From positions 200,161 through 264,160 of the forward strand of contig NZ_VOIR01000015.1 of assembly GCF_007923295.1 (NCBI RefSeq): 64,000 nt of DNA. The letters are read 5' to 3'. This document shows, piece by piece, positions 27,502 through 36,748 of this stretch (the first letter of the stretch is position 1; each line of letters starts with the position of its first letter). Under the pieces are notes generated by a model. The model did no database searches. It was not told where the DNA came from and saw nothing but the letters and a program-made list of their open reading frames with translations. The position numbers and the translations under genes were made by a program. The stretch comes from Agrococcus sediminis. GTDB lineage: Bacteria > Actinomycetota > Actinomycetes > Actinomycetales > Microbacteriaceae.

Positions 27502-30183
27502 ATGGAGACCCGCATCGACCTGCCGAGGCCGCCCGTCGACCCCGAGCCCGCCTCGTTCCCGGTGCTCGCGAGCCTCGCGCCGGTGCTCGGCGCCGGGGCG
27601 ATGTGGCTGCTGCTGCAGACGCCCACGGTGCTGGTGTTCGCGCTGCTCGGCCCCGTGATCGCGCTCGCCTCGCTCGGCGACGGGCGGCGGGTGCGGCGAC
27701 GGCGCCAGCGCCGGGAGGCGGCGAGGTGGCGCGCCGAGATCGCCGACGCCCAGGCCCGCGTCGACGCGGCGCTCGACGCGCGGCGGCGCGAGCTCCGCTC
27801 CGCGAGCCCCGGCCCGCGCGCGGTCGCGGCGAGGCCGCCGCACGACCCGCACCGCTGGCGTCGGTCCGCGGATGCGCCGGTGCCCGTCGTGCTCGGCACG
27901 GGACCGCTGCCGAGCGGCATCGTCGTCGACGGCGCCGTGCCCGCCGCCGACCCCGCGGTGCGCCGCCTCGGCGCGGCCGAGCAAGCGGCGCGGCTGCGGT
28001 CGGCGGCCGCAGTCGTCGACGGACCCGTCGTCGCCGACGCCCGCGACGGGCTCGGGTTCGTCGGCCCGCTGCCGGTCGCGACCGCGCTCGCGCGGTCGGC
28101 GCTCGTGCAGGCGCTCGATGCGGTGCCGCCGGACGCCGCGGAGGTGATCGCGCCCGACGACATCGCGTGGGACTGGCTCGACGGCGTCCCGCACCGGCTG
28201 CACCGCGAGCCCGGCACCGCTGTGCGCATCGTGGGCGACGGCGTCGAGGTGACGATCGCCGTCGCGCCGGACGCGTCCCTCCTGCCGCGCGAGTGCCGCA
28301 CGGTCGTGCGCGCCGCGCTCGACGTGGCGCGCACGGGGGAGCGATCGTGCGCGCCGGCCGCGATCACGGCGCTCGAGGCGGCGCAGGCGGTCGAGACCCT
28401 CGCGAGCGCCGCCGAGCACGCGGGGCTGAGGCGCTCCGGCGGGCTGCCGTCGCGCGTCGAGCTCGACGCGCTGCCGGTCGCGGCGGGCGGGCTCGCCGCG
28501 ACGTTCCTCGCCGCCGAGGCCCCCATGGAGCTCGACCTCGTGCGCGACGGCCCGCACGCGGTGGTCGGCGGCACGACGGGCTCCGGCAAGAGCGAGCTGC
28601 TCATCGCCTGGGTCGCCGCGATGGCGGCGGGGCGCTCGACCGAGGAGGTCTCGTTCCTGCTGGTCGACTTCAAGGGCGGCGCCTCCTTCGCGCCGCTCGA
28701 GGGGCTCGCGCACTGCGTCGGGGTCATGACCGACCTCGACGACGGCGGTGCGCGGCGCGCGATCGAGAGCCTCCGCGCGGAGCTGCGCCGGCGCGAGCGG
28801 CTGCTCGCGGGCCAGGGGGCGCGCTCGATCGACGAGGCGGTCGGCGTGCCGCGCCTCGTGATCGTCGTCGACGAGTTCGCGGCGATGCTGCAGGAGCTGC
28901 CCGACCTGCACCGGCTGTTCGTCGACCTCGCCGCCCGCGGCCGCTCGCTCGGCGTGCACCTCGTGCTCTGCACGCAGCGGCCGGCCGAGGCGGTGCGCGA
29001 CGCGCTGCTCGCCAACTGCGGCATCCGCATCTCGCTGCGGGTCACCGACGAGCACGACGCCGTCGCCGTCACCGGCAGCGCCGAGCCGGCCGCCATCCCG
29101 CTCGACGCGCGCGGACGCTGCATCGTCCGCGTCGCGGGCGGCGAGACCCGCGCGGCGCAAGCGGCGATCGCGAGCCCCGCCCACCTCGAGCGGCTCGTCG
29201 CCGCGTCGGCGGGCCTGCCGCGCCCCGCGAGGCCCTGGTGCGAGCCGCTGCCGGCGCGGCTGCCGCTCGCCGACGTCGATGCCGAGGACGGGGCGAGCCC
29301 AGGCGCGGGCGGCGCGGTGCGGCTCGGGCTCGTCGACCGGCCGGCCGAGCAGCGCGTCGCACCCGTGCGGTGGCGACCGGCGCTCGACGGGCCGCTGCTC
29401 GCCGTCGGCGGCGCCGCGAGCGGCCGCTCCACGCTCGCCGAGCTCGTCGCGGCGCAGCTCGGCACCGCCGTCGTCGACCGCGAGGATGCGCTGTGGGACG
29501 CGCTCCAGGAGCCCGGCCCGCTCGTCGTCGACGACCTCGACCTGCAGCTCGCGCGGCTCGGGGAGGAGCAGCAGGCGGTCGTCGTGCAGCTGCTGCAGCG
29601 GCGCATGCGCGAGGGAGTGCCGGTCGCGCTCACCGCCCGCCGCGTCTCGAGCGCGATGGCGCAGGTCGCGCCGCTCGCCGAGCTGCGCATCCTGCTGCGC
29701 ATCGCGAGCCGTCAGGAGCACATCGTCGCCGGCGGCACCGGCCAGCTCCACGACGCCTCGCTGCCGCCCGGCGCCGGCTGGCTGCACGACGAGCGCGTGC
29801 AGCTCGCGCTGCCCGAGGCGCCGGTGCCGCGCCGTCGGCCGCGCTCGGTGCCGCTGCGCTCCGAGCGCGTCGCGGTGGTGCTGGGCGCGGGCGCCGACGT
29901 GCCGGCCGCGCTCGCGCGGGCGGCGGCGAGGCCGGGGGCGGATGCGTCGGCCGACGTCGTGCTCGGCACGGTCGGGGAGTGGGAGGCGGCCTGGGGCGAG
30001 CTCGACCGGCTGCGCGCCGAGCGCCCCGTGGTCGTCCTCGGTGTCGACGAGCGCCAGCTGCGGCAGGTGCTGCGGCACGCGCCCGCGCCGCCGCCGATGC
30101 GCACGGCGCCCGCCTGGGTGCTCGAGGGCGGTCGCTTCGAGCGGCTCCGCTACGCCAGCAGCGAGGCGACCGGTGCGGCGTGA
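27502..30183 (+). CDS. EccC/EssC-like FtsK/SpoIIIE family ATPase
   Basis: An 893-residue membrane ATPase. Two N-terminal transmembrane helices (about residues 20-62) precede an Arg-rich stretch and a DPHRWRR segment typical of type VII secretion EccC proteins. The first ATPase domain is intact: Walker A GGTTGSGKS (356-364), LLVDFKGGASFAPLE, and Walker B LVIVVDEFAAML. The second domain is degenerate: GGAASGRST (Arg642 in place of Lys) with PLVVDDLD. A third domain is not evident and the DNA-translocase gamma domain is absent, so protein export is more likely than DNA pumping. ATG 27502 is chosen over GTG 27466/27478 for the family-like start and the upstream element. The end overlaps convergent ald by 34 bp. 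Confidence 0.88.
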   Translation: METRIDLPRPPVDPEPASFPVLASLAPVLGAGAMWLLLQTPTVLVFALLGPVIALASLGDGRRVRRRRQRREAARWRAEIADAQARVDAALDARRRELRSASPGPRAVAARPPHDPHRWRRSADAPVPVVLGTGPLPSGIVVDGAVPAADPAVRRLGAAEQAARLRSAAAVVDGPVVADARDGLGFVGPLPVATALARSALVQALDAVPPDAAEVIAPDDIAWDWLDGVPHRLHREPGTAVRIVGDGVEVTIAVAPDASLLPRECRTVVRAALDVARTGERSCAPAAITALEAAQAVETLASAAEHAGLRRSGGLPSRVELDALPVAAGGLAATFLAAEAPMELDLVRDGPHAVVGGTTGSGKSELLIAWVAAMAAGRSTEEVSFLLVDFKGGASFAPLEGLAHCVGVMTDLDDGGARRAIESLRAELRRRERLLAGQGARSIDEAVGVPRLVIVVDEFAAMLQELPDLHRLFVDLAARGRSLGVHLVLCTQRPAEAVRDALLANCGIRISLRVTDEHDAVAVTGSAEPAAIPLDARGRCIVRVAGGETRAAQAAIASPAHLERLVAASAGLPRPARPWCEPLPARLPLADVDAEDGASPGAGGAVRLGLVDRPAEQRVAPVRWRPALDGPLLAVGGAASGRSTLAELVAAQLGTAVVDREDALWDALQEPGPLVVDDLDLQLARLGEEQQAVVVQLLQRRMREGVPVALTARRVSSAMAQVAPLAELRILLRIASRQEHIVAGGTGQLHDASLPPGAGWLHDERVQLALPEAPVPRRRPRSVPLRSERVAVVLGAGADVPAALARAAARPGADASADVVLGTVGEWEAAWGELDRLRAERPVVVLGVDERQLRQVLRHAPAPPPMRTAPAWVLEGGRFERLRYASSEATGAA

Positions 30184-31262
30184 GCGCCGAGCGCCGAGGC
30201 GACGCCCTCGTGAGCGACGCGGCCACCGGCCGTGTTCAGTCCCGCCGCCAGGCCCGCATCCGCTCGCAGCGCCTCGCGCCAGCCGAGGTCGGCGATCCGC
30301 ACGGTGGCGTGCAGCGTGGCGTTCGTGAGCGCCTCGGTCGACGTGCGCGGCACGGCGCCGGGCAGGTTCGCGACGCACGCGAAGACCGTCCCGTGCACCC
30401 GGAAGCTCGGCTGCCGGTGCGTCGTCGGGCGGGAGTCGGCGAAGCACCCGCCCTGGTCGATCGCGATGTCGACGAGCACGGAGCCCGGCCGCATGCGCGC
30501 GACGAGCTCGGTGGAGACGAGCTTCGGCGCCCGCGCGCCGGGGATGAGCACCGAGCCGATCACGAGGTCGGCGTCGGCGACCGCCTGGTCGACGGTGACG
30601 CGGTTGGAGTGCAGCGTCTGCACGCGGCCGCCGTAGAGGGCGTCGAACTGCCGCAGCCGCGGCAGCGAGACGTCGAGCACGGTGACGCGCGCGCCGAGGC
30701 CGACGGCCATCTCGACCGCCGCCGTGCCCGCGACGCCGCCGCCGAGCACGACGGTGTGGCCGGCGCGCGTGCCCGGCACGCCGCCGAGCAGCAGCCCTGC
30801 GCCGCCGGCGGGCGCCGTCAGCAGCGAGGCGCCCTGCGTCACCGACAGGCGGCCGGCGACCTCGCTCATGGGCGCGAGCATTGGCAGCGACCCGTCGGGC
30901 GCCCGCACCGTCTCGTAGGCGATCGCGGTCGTGCCGCGCTCGAGCAGCGCCTGCGCGAGCTCCGGCGCCGCGGCGAGGTGCAGGTAGGCGAAGAGCGTCA
31001 GGTCGTCGCGCAGCAGGCCCAGCTCGTGCTCGACCGGCTCCTTGACCTTGAGCACCAGCTCGGCCGACCACGCCTCCTCGGGCGTCGCGACGATCCGCGC
31101 GCCGGCAGCCTCGTAGGCCTCGTCGGGGATGCCGCTGCCGGCGCCCGCGCCCGTCTCGACCAGCACCTCGTGGCCGTGCGCCACGAGCTCCGTGGCACCG
31201 GTCGCGGTGAGCGCGACCCGCGCCTCGTCGGTCTTGATCTCGCGCGGGACGCCGACGAGCAT
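30150..31262 (-). CDS. ald: Alanine dehydrogenase
   Basis: A 370-residue cytoplasmic enzyme for reversible NAD-dependent oxidation of L-alanine to pyruvate and ammonia. It starts [19 protein letters not shown] as the family does. It has the catalytic Lys/His region (VLKVKEP, YLHLAA), the Rossmann motif [21 protein letters not shown], and [21 protein letters not shown]. The length is standard. Its ATG overlaps the gabT stop (ATGA), so the two form an operon; together they suggest use of GABA or alanine as nitrogen source. The 3' end overlaps the EccC-like gene tail to tail. Confidence 0.95.
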   Translation of the reverse strand: MLVGVPREIKTDEARVALTATGATELVAHGHEVLVETGAGAGSGIPDEAYEAAGARIVATPEEAWSAELVLKVKEPVEHELGLLRDDLTLFAYLHLAAAPELAQALLERGTTAIAYETVRAPDGSLPMLAPMSEVAGRLSVTQGASLLTAPAGGAGLLLGGVPGTRAGHTVVLGGGVAGTAAVEMAVGLGARVTVLDVSLPRLRQFDALYGGRVQTLHSNRVTVDQAVADADLVIGSVLIPGARAPKLVSTELVARMRPGSVLVDIAIDQGGCFADSRPTTHRQPSFRVHGTVFACVANLPGAVPRTSTEALTNATLHATVRIADLGWREALRADAGLAAGLNTAGGRVAHEGVASALGAHAAPVASLLA

Positions 31263-32593
31263 CAGGCCGTCTTCGACGAGGCCATCGCGCGGTCGATCAC
31301 CTCGACGGCCTCGCGCAGCTGGTCGTCGGTGATCGCGAGGCTCGGCAGGAACCGCAGCACGTTGTAGTCCGTGCCCGCGGTGAGCACGAGCACGCCGTCG
31401 AGGCCCGCCGCCTGCGAGATCGGCGCGGCGGGGATCGGCGCGCCCGACTCGGGGTCGATGAGCTCGACCGCGAGCATCGCGCCGCGGCCGCGCACCTCGA
31501 TGATCTCGGGGTGGCGCTCGGCCAGCTCGTCGAGCAGGGGCCGCAGCACGCGCTCGATGCGCTGCGCCTCGCCGTTCAGGTCGTTCGCCTCGATCTGCTC
31601 GAAGACCGCGACGGCGGCGGCGCACGAGACGGGGTTGCCGCCGAACGTGCCGCCGATGCCGCCGGTGTGCACGGAGTCCATGATCTCGGCGCGGCCGGTG
31701 ACGCCCGCGAGCGGCATGCCGCCGGCGATGCCCTTCGCCGAGAGCACCATGTCGGGCACCCAGCCGAAGTGCTCGGAGGCGAACGTCGCGCCCGTGCGGC
31801 AGATGCCGGACTGCACCTCGTCGGCGATCATGACGACGCCGTTGGCCGTGCACCACTCCTGCATCGCCGGCAGGTAGCCGTCGGCGGGCACGATGAAGCC
31901 GCCCTCGCCCTGGATCGGCTCGATGACGAGGCAGGCGAGGTCGCTCACGCCCACGTGCTTCTCGAGGTAGTACTGGGTGCGCTCGGCCGCCTCGGCGCCG
32001 TCGAGGCCGTCGTGGAGCGGGTAGGAGCCCGGCGCGTGGAAGATGTCGGAGGCGAGCGGGCCCATGCCGGTGGCGTAGGGCGCGGGCTTGAAGTTCATCG
32101 TCATCGTCAGGTTCGTGCGGCCGTGGTAGCCGTGCTCGACGACGGCGACCGCGCGGCGGCCCGTGAACTTGCGCGCGATCTTGACGCCGTTCTCGACGGC
32201 CTCGGAGCCGGAGTTGACGAAGAACGACTTCTTGTCGTGGTCGCCGGGTGTGTGGGCGGCGAGGTACTCGGCGACGCGCACGTACGGCTCGTAGGGGGTC
32301 GTGCCGAACAGCGAGTGCGTGAGCTTGCCGACCTGGTCGCGCACGGCCGCGACGACCGCGTCGTTCGTGTGGCCGACGGTCGTGACGCCGATGCCGCAGC
32401 CGAGGTCGATGAAGCGGTTGCCGTCGACGTCGGTGATGATCGCGTCATGCGCCTCCGCGATGAACACGGGCAGCTGGTGCGGGATGCCCTGGGGGACGGC
32501 GGCGGCCTTGCGCTCGAGGAGCGCGCGGCTGTTCGGGCCGGGGATCTCGGTGACGACGGAGCGGGACGGCGCGGAAACGGCGGTGTCGGTCAT
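31262..32593 (-). CDS. gabT: 4-aminobutyrate aminotransferase (class III)
   Basis: A 443-residue PLP-dependent class III aminotransferase, most likely converting 4-aminobutyrate and 2-oxoglutarate to succinate semialdehyde and glutamate. Markers are [65 protein letters not shown] and the Schiff-base Lys in [17 protein letters not shown]. The N-terminal [11 protein letters not shown] stretch is typical of GabT. The ATG at 32593 has a TAGGAT box 7 nt upstream. It is co-transcribed with ald and divergent from the OsmC gene. Confidence 0.93.
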   Translation of the reverse strand: MTDTAVSAPSRSVVTEIPGPNSRALLERKAAAVPQGIPHQLPVFIAEAHDAIITDVDGNRFIDLGCGIGVTTVGHTNDAVVAAVRDQVGKLTHSLFGTTPYEPYVRVAEYLAAHTPGDHDKKSFFVNSGSEAVENGVKIARKFTGRRAVAVVEHGYHGRTNLTMTMNFKPAPYATGMGPLASDIFHAPGSYPLHDGLDGAEAAERTQYYLEKHVGVSDLACLVIEPIQGEGGFIVPADGYLPAMQEWCTANGVVMIADEVQSGICRTGATFASEHFGWVPDMVLSAKGIAGGMPLAGVTGRAEIMDSVHTGGIGGTFGGNPVSCAAAVAVFEQIEANDLNGEAQRIERVLRPLLDELAERHPEIIEVRGRGAMLAVELIDPESGAPIPAAPISQAAGLDGVLVLTAGTDYNVLRFLPSLAITDDQLREAVEVIDRAMASSKTA

Positions 32594-32600
32594 GTGCCCG

Positions 32601-32606
32601 ATCCTA
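32601..32606 (-). promoter_or_regulatory. -10 box (TAGGAT) of gabT, leaderless type
   Basis: TAGGAT on the minus strand is 7 nt before the gabT ATG and only 15 nt from the divergent OsmC box. Confidence 0.5.
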
Positions 32607-32621
32607 CGCCGCCGCGCGGCC

Positions 32622-32627
32622 TACGCT
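32622..32627 (+). promoter_or_regulatory. -10 box (TACGCT) of the OsmC gene, leaderless type
   Basis: TACGCT is 6 nt before ATG 32634. Confidence 0.5.
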
Positions 32628-32633
32628 GGGGCC

Positions 32634-33146
32634 ATGCCCATGCGCCACGCCTACGCCGTCGATGTCGAGTGGACCGGTGCCGGTGCCGAGGGCACCAGCA
32701 CCCACCGCTCCTACACCCGCGACCACGTGGTGCGGGTCGACGGCCTGCCCGACATCCTCGGCTCGGCCGACCCGACCTTCCGCGGCGACCGCGGCCGCCA
32801 CAACCCCGAGCAGCTGCTGCTCGCGGCGCTCGCGCAGTGCCACATGCTCAGCTACCTCCACCAGGCGGCGAGCCGCGGCATCGTCGTCACCGCGTACCGC
32901 GACGCGGCGACGGGCGAGATGGAGACCGCCGGCACCGGCGGCCGCTTCACGCGCGCGGTGCTGCACCCGGTGGTGACCATCGCGGATGCGGGCCGGGCGG
33001 CGGACGCGCTCGACGCGCACCTGCAGGCCGGCCGCGACTGCTTCATCGCCGCATCCGTCGCCTTCCCCGTGCTCCACGAGCCGACCATCGTCGTCGACGG
33101 CGAGATCGTCGCCCGGCACTCCGCTGCAACGGGCGGGGAGCGCTGA
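32634..33146 (+). CDS. OsmC family peroxiredoxin-like protein
   Basis: A 170-residue OsmC/Ohr-fold protein. Members reduce organic or inorganic hydroperoxides with two reactive cysteines. Both are visible, in [18 protein letters not shown] and [19 protein letters not shown]. The [14 protein letters not shown] arrangement fits the OsmC (YhfA-like) subgroup better than Ohr. ATG 32634 follows a TACGCT box by 6 nt; ATG 32640 is an alternative. The stop overlaps the dxr start (TGATG). Confidence 0.9.
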   Translation: MPMRHAYAVDVEWTGAGAEGTSTHRSYTRDHVVRVDGLPDILGSADPTFRGDRGRHNPEQLLLAALAQCHMLSYLHQAASRGIVVTAYRDAATGEMETAGTGGRFTRAVLHPVVTIADAGRAADALDAHLQAGRDCFIAASVAFPVLHEPTIVVDGEIVARHSAATGGER

Positions 33147-34252
33147 TGGCCGAGCGCGCGCCGATCGGCGAGCGCCGCCGCATCCTGCTGCTCGGGTCGA
33201 CCGGCTCGATCGGCACGCAGACGCTCGACGTCGTGCGCGCGAACCCGCGCCGGTTCGAGGTCGTCGGCCTCGTCGCGGGCAGCGACCGCGCGGGCCTCGA
33301 GGCCCAGCAGGCCGAGTTCGGCGGCGAGGCGGCGCTCGGCGCCGACGCGGCCGTGACGATGATCGAGTCGGTCGAGTGCGACGTCGTCGTCAACGGCATC
33401 ACCGGCTCCGTCGGCCTCGCGCCGACCCTCGCCGCCCTCGACGCCGGCCGCACGCTCGCGCTCGCCAACAAGGAGTCGCTCATCGCCGGCGGCGACCTCG
33501 TGATGTCGCGCGCGGCGCCCGGGCAGATCGTGCCGGTCGACTCCGAGCACTCCGCGATCGCGCAGTGCCTGCGCGCCGGCGACCACGGCGAGGTGCGCCG
33601 GCTCGTGCTCACCGCGTCGGGCGGCCCGTTCCGGGGCTGGAGCCGCGAGCGCATGGCGGCCGTGAACCCCGCGGATGCGCTGGCCCACCCGACGTGGGAC
33701 ATGGGCCCGATGGTCACGACGAACTCGGCGACGCTCGTGAACAAGGGGCTCGAGGTCATCGAGGCGCACTTGCTGTTCGACGTGCCCTTCGATCGCATCG
33801 ACGTGACGGTGCACCCGCAGTCGATCGTGCACTCGATGGTCGAGTTCGTCGACGGCTCGACGATCGCGCAGGCCTCGCCGCCCGACATGCGGCTGCCGAT
33901 CTCGCTCGGCCTCGACTGGCCGCACCGCGTCGAGGGCGTCGGCGCGCCGCTCGACTGGACGCGCGCGTCGACGTGGACGTTCGAGCCGCTCGACGAGGAT
34001 GCGTTCCCGTCGGTCGCGCTCGCGAAGCGCGTCGGGCGGGCCGGCTCGACGTTCCCGGCCGTCTTCAACGCCGCGAACGAGCAGGCGGTGCAGGCCTTCC
34101 ACCTCGGCGAGATCGGCTTCCTCGACATCCTGCCGGCGGTCGAGCGCGTGCTCGAGCAGCACGAGCCGGGCGAGCTGACGGTCGAGCACGTGCTGCAGGC
34201 CGAGCGCTGGGCGCGCCGCGCCGCCGACGAGATCTGCGGCGTCGGCCGGTGA
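33146..34252 (+). CDS. dxr: 1-deoxy-D-xylulose 5-phosphate reductoisomerase
   Basis: A 368-residue enzyme converting DXP to 2-C-methyl-D-erythritol 4-phosphate with NADPH, the first committed step of the MEP isoprenoid pathway. It shows the NADPH motif [27 protein letters not shown], the metal/substrate loop [27 protein letters not shown] and [16 protein letters not shown]. The length is slightly short of the usual ~390. The start overlaps the OsmC stop and the stop overlaps the GNAT start. ispG of the same pathway lies 3 kb downstream, with rip1 between, as in other actinobacteria. Confidence 0.96.
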   Translation: MAERAPIGERRRILLLGSTGSIGTQTLDVVRANPRRFEVVGLVAGSDRAGLEAQQAEFGGEAALGADAAVTMIESVECDVVVNGITGSVGLAPTLAALDAGRTLALANKESLIAGGDLVMSRAAPGQIVPVDSEHSAIAQCLRAGDHGEVRRLVLTASGGPFRGWSRERMAAVNPADALAHPTWDMGPMVTTNSATLVNKGLEVIEAHLLFDVPFDRIDVTVHPQSIVHSMVEFVDGSTIAQASPPDMRLPISLGLDWPHRVEGVGAPLDWTRASTWTFEPLDEDAFPSVALAKRVGRAGSTFPAVFNAANEQAVQAFHLGEIGFLDILPAVERVLEQHEPGELTVEHVLQAERWARRAADEICGVGR

Positions 34253-34713
34253 CGGTCGAGGTCCGACGAGCGACGGCGGCGGATGCGTCGAGGCTCGCGG
34301 CGTCGGAGCCTCCCGGCGCCGCTGTGGCCGCGTCGCACCTGCGCCGGCAGGAGGCGGGCGAGGTGCTCTTCCTCGTCGCGCTCGAGGTCGGCGAGCCGCT
34401 CGGCTCTGGCGTGCTCGTGCTCGGCGACGTGCCCGAGCTGCGCCACCTCTTCGTCGACGAGGTCGCGCGCGGCCGTGGCATCGGCGCCTCGCTCATCGGC
34501 GCTGCCGAGCGGGAGGCGGCGGCGATGGGGGCGACGCTCGTCGAGCTCGGCGTGGGCGTCGACAACCCGAGAGCGGCCGCGCTCTACCGCCGCCTGGGCT
34601 ACGTCGAGACGGGAGAGCGCTCGACGACGACGTACGAGTACGTCGACCGCGATGGCGTGCGCCGCACCGCGACGGAGACGGACGTGCACATGCGGAAGCG
34701 ACTGCGAGGCTGA
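34249..34713 (+). CDS. GNAT family N-acetyltransferase
   Basis: A 154-residue acetyltransferase of the GNAT fold. The acetyl-CoA motif is [23 protein letters not shown], and [15 protein letters not shown] forms motif B. The substrate is unknown. GTG 34249 overlaps the dxr stop (GTGA), so it is probably translated with dxr. A 31-bp tandem duplication begins just after the gene. Confidence 0.88.
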   Translation: MTVEVRRATAADASRLAASEPPGAAVAASHLRRQEAGEVLFLVALEVGEPLGSGVLVLGDVPELRHLFVDEVARGRGIGASLIGAAEREAAAMGATLVELGVGVDNPRAAALYRRLGYVETGERSTTTYEYVDRDGVRRTATETDVHMRKRLRG

Positions 34714-34720
34714 CGCGGCG

Positions 34721-34782
34721 CACGGGGCGGGCGTCAGCCCGAGCGGTCGAGCACGGGGCGGGCGTCAGCCCGAGCGGTCGAG
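34721..34782. repeat. 31-bp perfect tandem duplication
   Basis: The unit beginning CACGGGGCGGGCGTCAGCCC occurs at 34721-34751 and again, without any change, at 34752-34782. The second copy contains the last codons and stop of the lysozyme-like gene on the minus strand; the first is a non-coding copy downstream of that gene. A recent slippage event is likely. Confidence 0.9.
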
Positions 34783-35364
34783 CACGACGCGCACGTCGGC
34801 GGCGTCGATCGCCGCGATGACCTCGCCGGCGTCGTCCCACCAGCGCGCGTAGTGGTCGGGGTCGCGGTTGATCTGCACCGCGTGCGCGACGCGCGTCGGC
34901 GCCATCGCGTCGCGGCCCTCGAGCTCGGCGAGCGCCCGGTAGAAGAGCACGGCCGAGCCGTACGCATCCATGCGCACCTCGTAGGGCCCCCAGCCGTCGC
35001 GCTGCTGGAAGAGGCCGCGCGAGTCGGGCCCCGCCTCGTCACCGCGATCGAGCACGCGCAGGCTCGACTCGCCCATCGCCGTCATGACCGCGAGCTGCAC
35101 GTCGCGCTCCGACATGCCGAGGTCGCGCCCGGCCTGCATCACGATCGCGGCGTTCGCGAGCTGCTGGCCGCTCCAGCCGGCGACCGCGGCCGGCAGCCTG
35201 CCCTCGACGGTCGCGCTCTGCTGCGCGGGGTCGGGCGCGGGGCGCGCGACGATCCACGCGAGCAGCACCACGAGCAGCAGCCCGATGGCGCCCAGCACGA
35301 TGCCGCGGCCGTCGGAGGACGACCGGGGGACGCGCTCGGCGACGCGTGCAGGGCCAGCTGCCAT
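34765..35364 (-). CDS. Membrane-anchored lysozyme/lytic-transglycosylase-like protein
   Basis: A 199-residue protein. One transmembrane helix (about residues 22-42, GIVLGAIGLLLVVLLAWIVA) is followed by a short linker and a domain with LANAAIVMQAGRDLGMSERDVQLAVMTAMGESSLR...GLFQQRDGWG. The Glu in AMGESSL and the later GLFQ motif resemble the active-site region of lysozyme-like lytic transglycosylases, so peptidoglycan cleavage outside the membrane is possible; this is motif-level inference. ATG 35364 is chosen over GTG 35382 because TACGCT lies 7 nt upstream. It is divergent from rip1. Confidence 0.75.
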   Translation of the reverse strand: MAAGPARVAERVPRSSSDGRGIVLGAIGLLLVVLLAWIVARPAPDPAQQSATVEGRLPAAVAGWSGQQLANAAIVMQAGRDLGMSERDVQLAVMTAMGESSLRVLDRGDEAGPDSRGLFQQRDGWGPYEVRMDAYGSAVLFYRALAELEGRDAMAPTRVAHAVQINRDPDHYARWWDDAGEVIAAIDAADVRVVLDRSG

Positions 35365-35371
35365 GCGCGTC

Positions 35372-35377
35372 AGCGTA
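35372..35377 (-). promoter_or_regulatory. -10 box (TACGCT) of the lysozyme-like gene
   Basis: TACGCT on the minus strand is 7 nt before ATG 35364. It is 19 nt from the divergent rip1 box. Confidence 0.45.
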
Positions 35378-35396
35378 GGCACATCGGCTATGGGGC

Positions 35397-35402
35397 TAGC
35401 CT
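35397..35402 (+). promoter_or_regulatory. -10 box (TAGCCT) of rip1
   Basis: TAGCCT is 8 nt before ATG 35411, consistent with a leaderless or near-leaderless transcript. Confidence 0.45.
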
Positions 35403-35410
35403 GAGCGGCG

Positions 35411-36739
35411 ATGGAAGCCGTCCTCCTCTACATCCTGGGCGTGCTCGTCGTCGTGGTCGGCCTCGCCGTCTCGATCGGCCTGCACGAGCTGGGCCACCTG
35501 TGGCCCGCGAAGGCCTTCGGCGTGCGCGTCGGCCAGTGGATGATCGGCTTCGGCCCGACCCTGGTCTCCTTCCGCCGCGGTGAGACCGAGTACGGCGTGA
35601 AGGCCATCCCGCTCGGCGGCTACATCTCGATGTCGGGCATGTTCCCGCCGCTCAAGGCCGGCGGGGAGTCGAGGGATGCGTCGACGGGCTTCTTCGACAC
35701 GCTCGTGCAGGATGCGCGGGCCACGAGCGCCGACTCCATCCACGAGGGCGAGGAGGGCAGGGCGTTCTGGCGCCTCGCCACCTGGAAGCGCATCGTGATC
35801 ATGCTCGGCGGGCCGCTCATGAACCTGCTGCTCGCGATCGTGCTCTACGGCGTCGTGCTGAGCGGCTTCGGCATCGCGGTGCCGTCGACGACCGTCTCGA
35901 CCGTCTCGGAGTGCGTGATCCCGGCGTCGGAGGAGCGGCAGGAGTGCGAGGCCGCCGATCCGCTCGCGCCCGCGGCCGAGGCGGGCATGCTCCCGGGCGA
36001 CACGATCGTCAGCATCGGCGGCGAGCCGGTCGCCGGGTGGGAGGACGTGCAGTCCGCGATCCGCGAGCTCGCGGGCCGCGAGACGGCCTTCGTCGTCGAG
36101 CGCGACGGCGCCGAGCGGACGCTCCAGGTGACGCCGCTCGCGACCGAGCGCTACGTCTTCGACGACCGCGGCGAGCAGGTCGAGGTCGACGGGGAGCCCG
36201 TGACCGAGACGGTCGGGTTCGTGGGCGTCGGTCCGCAGTACGTCGTCGAGCAGCAGCCGCTCGGCGCGGTGCTGCCGGCGGTGGGCGACAACGTCGTGCG
36301 GGTGGGCGAGCTGATCCTCAACCTGCCCCAGCGGCTCGTCGACGTGGCCGAGGCGGCCTTCGGGCCGGGGGAGCGCGACCCGAACGGGCCCATGTCGGTC
36401 GTCGGCGTCGGCCGCATGGCGGGCGAGATCGCGGCGCTCGACCAGGTGCCGGTGCTCGAGCGCATGAGCGCGATGCTGCAGCTGCTCGCGAGCCTCAACG
36501 TGGCGCTGTTCGTCTTCAACCTCATCCCGCTCATGCCGCTCGACGGCGGGCACATCCTGGGCGCGATCATCGACGCGGTGCGGCGCGGGTGGGCGAAGGT
36601 GCGCGGCACCGTCGCGCAGCCGCTCGACACCGCGAAGTGGGTGCCGGTGACGCTCGTCGTCACGGGCGTGCTCGGCGTGATGAGCGCGCTGCTCATCTAC
36701 GCCGACATCGTGAAGCCCATCAGCCTCTTCGGCGGGTAG
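35411..36739 (+). CDS. rip1: Site-2 (M50) intramembrane metalloprotease, Rip1/RseP type
   Basis: A 442-residue integral membrane zinc protease that cleaves anti-sigma factors and other membrane proteins within the bilayer. The zinc motif HELGH is at residues 25-29 in the first helix and the third ligand is in LMPLDGGH (Asp378). A single PDZ domain (about 180-260, AGMLPGDTIVSIGGEPVAGWEDV) lies between. About four transmembrane helices are visible. In mycobacteria rip1 sits between dxr and ispG; here the same order is kept but other genes intervene. The ATG follows a TAGCCT box by 8 nt. Confidence 0.94.
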   Translation: MEAVLLYILGVLVVVVGLAVSIGLHELGHLWPAKAFGVRVGQWMIGFGPTLVSFRRGETEYGVKAIPLGGYISMSGMFPPLKAGGESRDASTGFFDTLVQDARATSADSIHEGEEGRAFWRLATWKRIVIMLGGPLMNLLLAIVLYGVVLSGFGIAVPSTTVSTVSECVIPASEERQECEAADPLAPAAEAGMLPGDTIVSIGGEPVAGWEDVQSAIRELAGRETAFVVERDGAERTLQVTPLATERYVFDDRGEQVEVDGEPVTETVGFVGVGPQYVVEQQPLGAVLPAVGDNVVRVGELILNLPQRLVDVAEAAFGPGERDPNGPMSVVGVGRMAGEIAALDQVPVLERMSAMLQLLASLNVALFVFNLIPLMPLDGGHILGAIIDAVRRGWAKVRGTVAQPLDTAKWVPVTLVVTGVLGVMSALLIYADIVKPISLFGG

Positions 36740-36748
36740 GGCCGCGGC

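Noticed and set aside
27502-30183. FtsK DNA translocase (chromosome segregation)
   Set aside because: It lacks the gamma DNA-reading domain and the four-helix N-terminus, and it has EccC-type N-terminal and LVDFKGGASF motifs.
16820-31071. Very long open frames on the minus strand (for example 16820-23098 and 23077-31071)
   Set aside because: They are antisense to well-supported genes, have low-complexity Arg/Gly/His-rich translations with no motif, and arise because stop codons are rare at this GC content.
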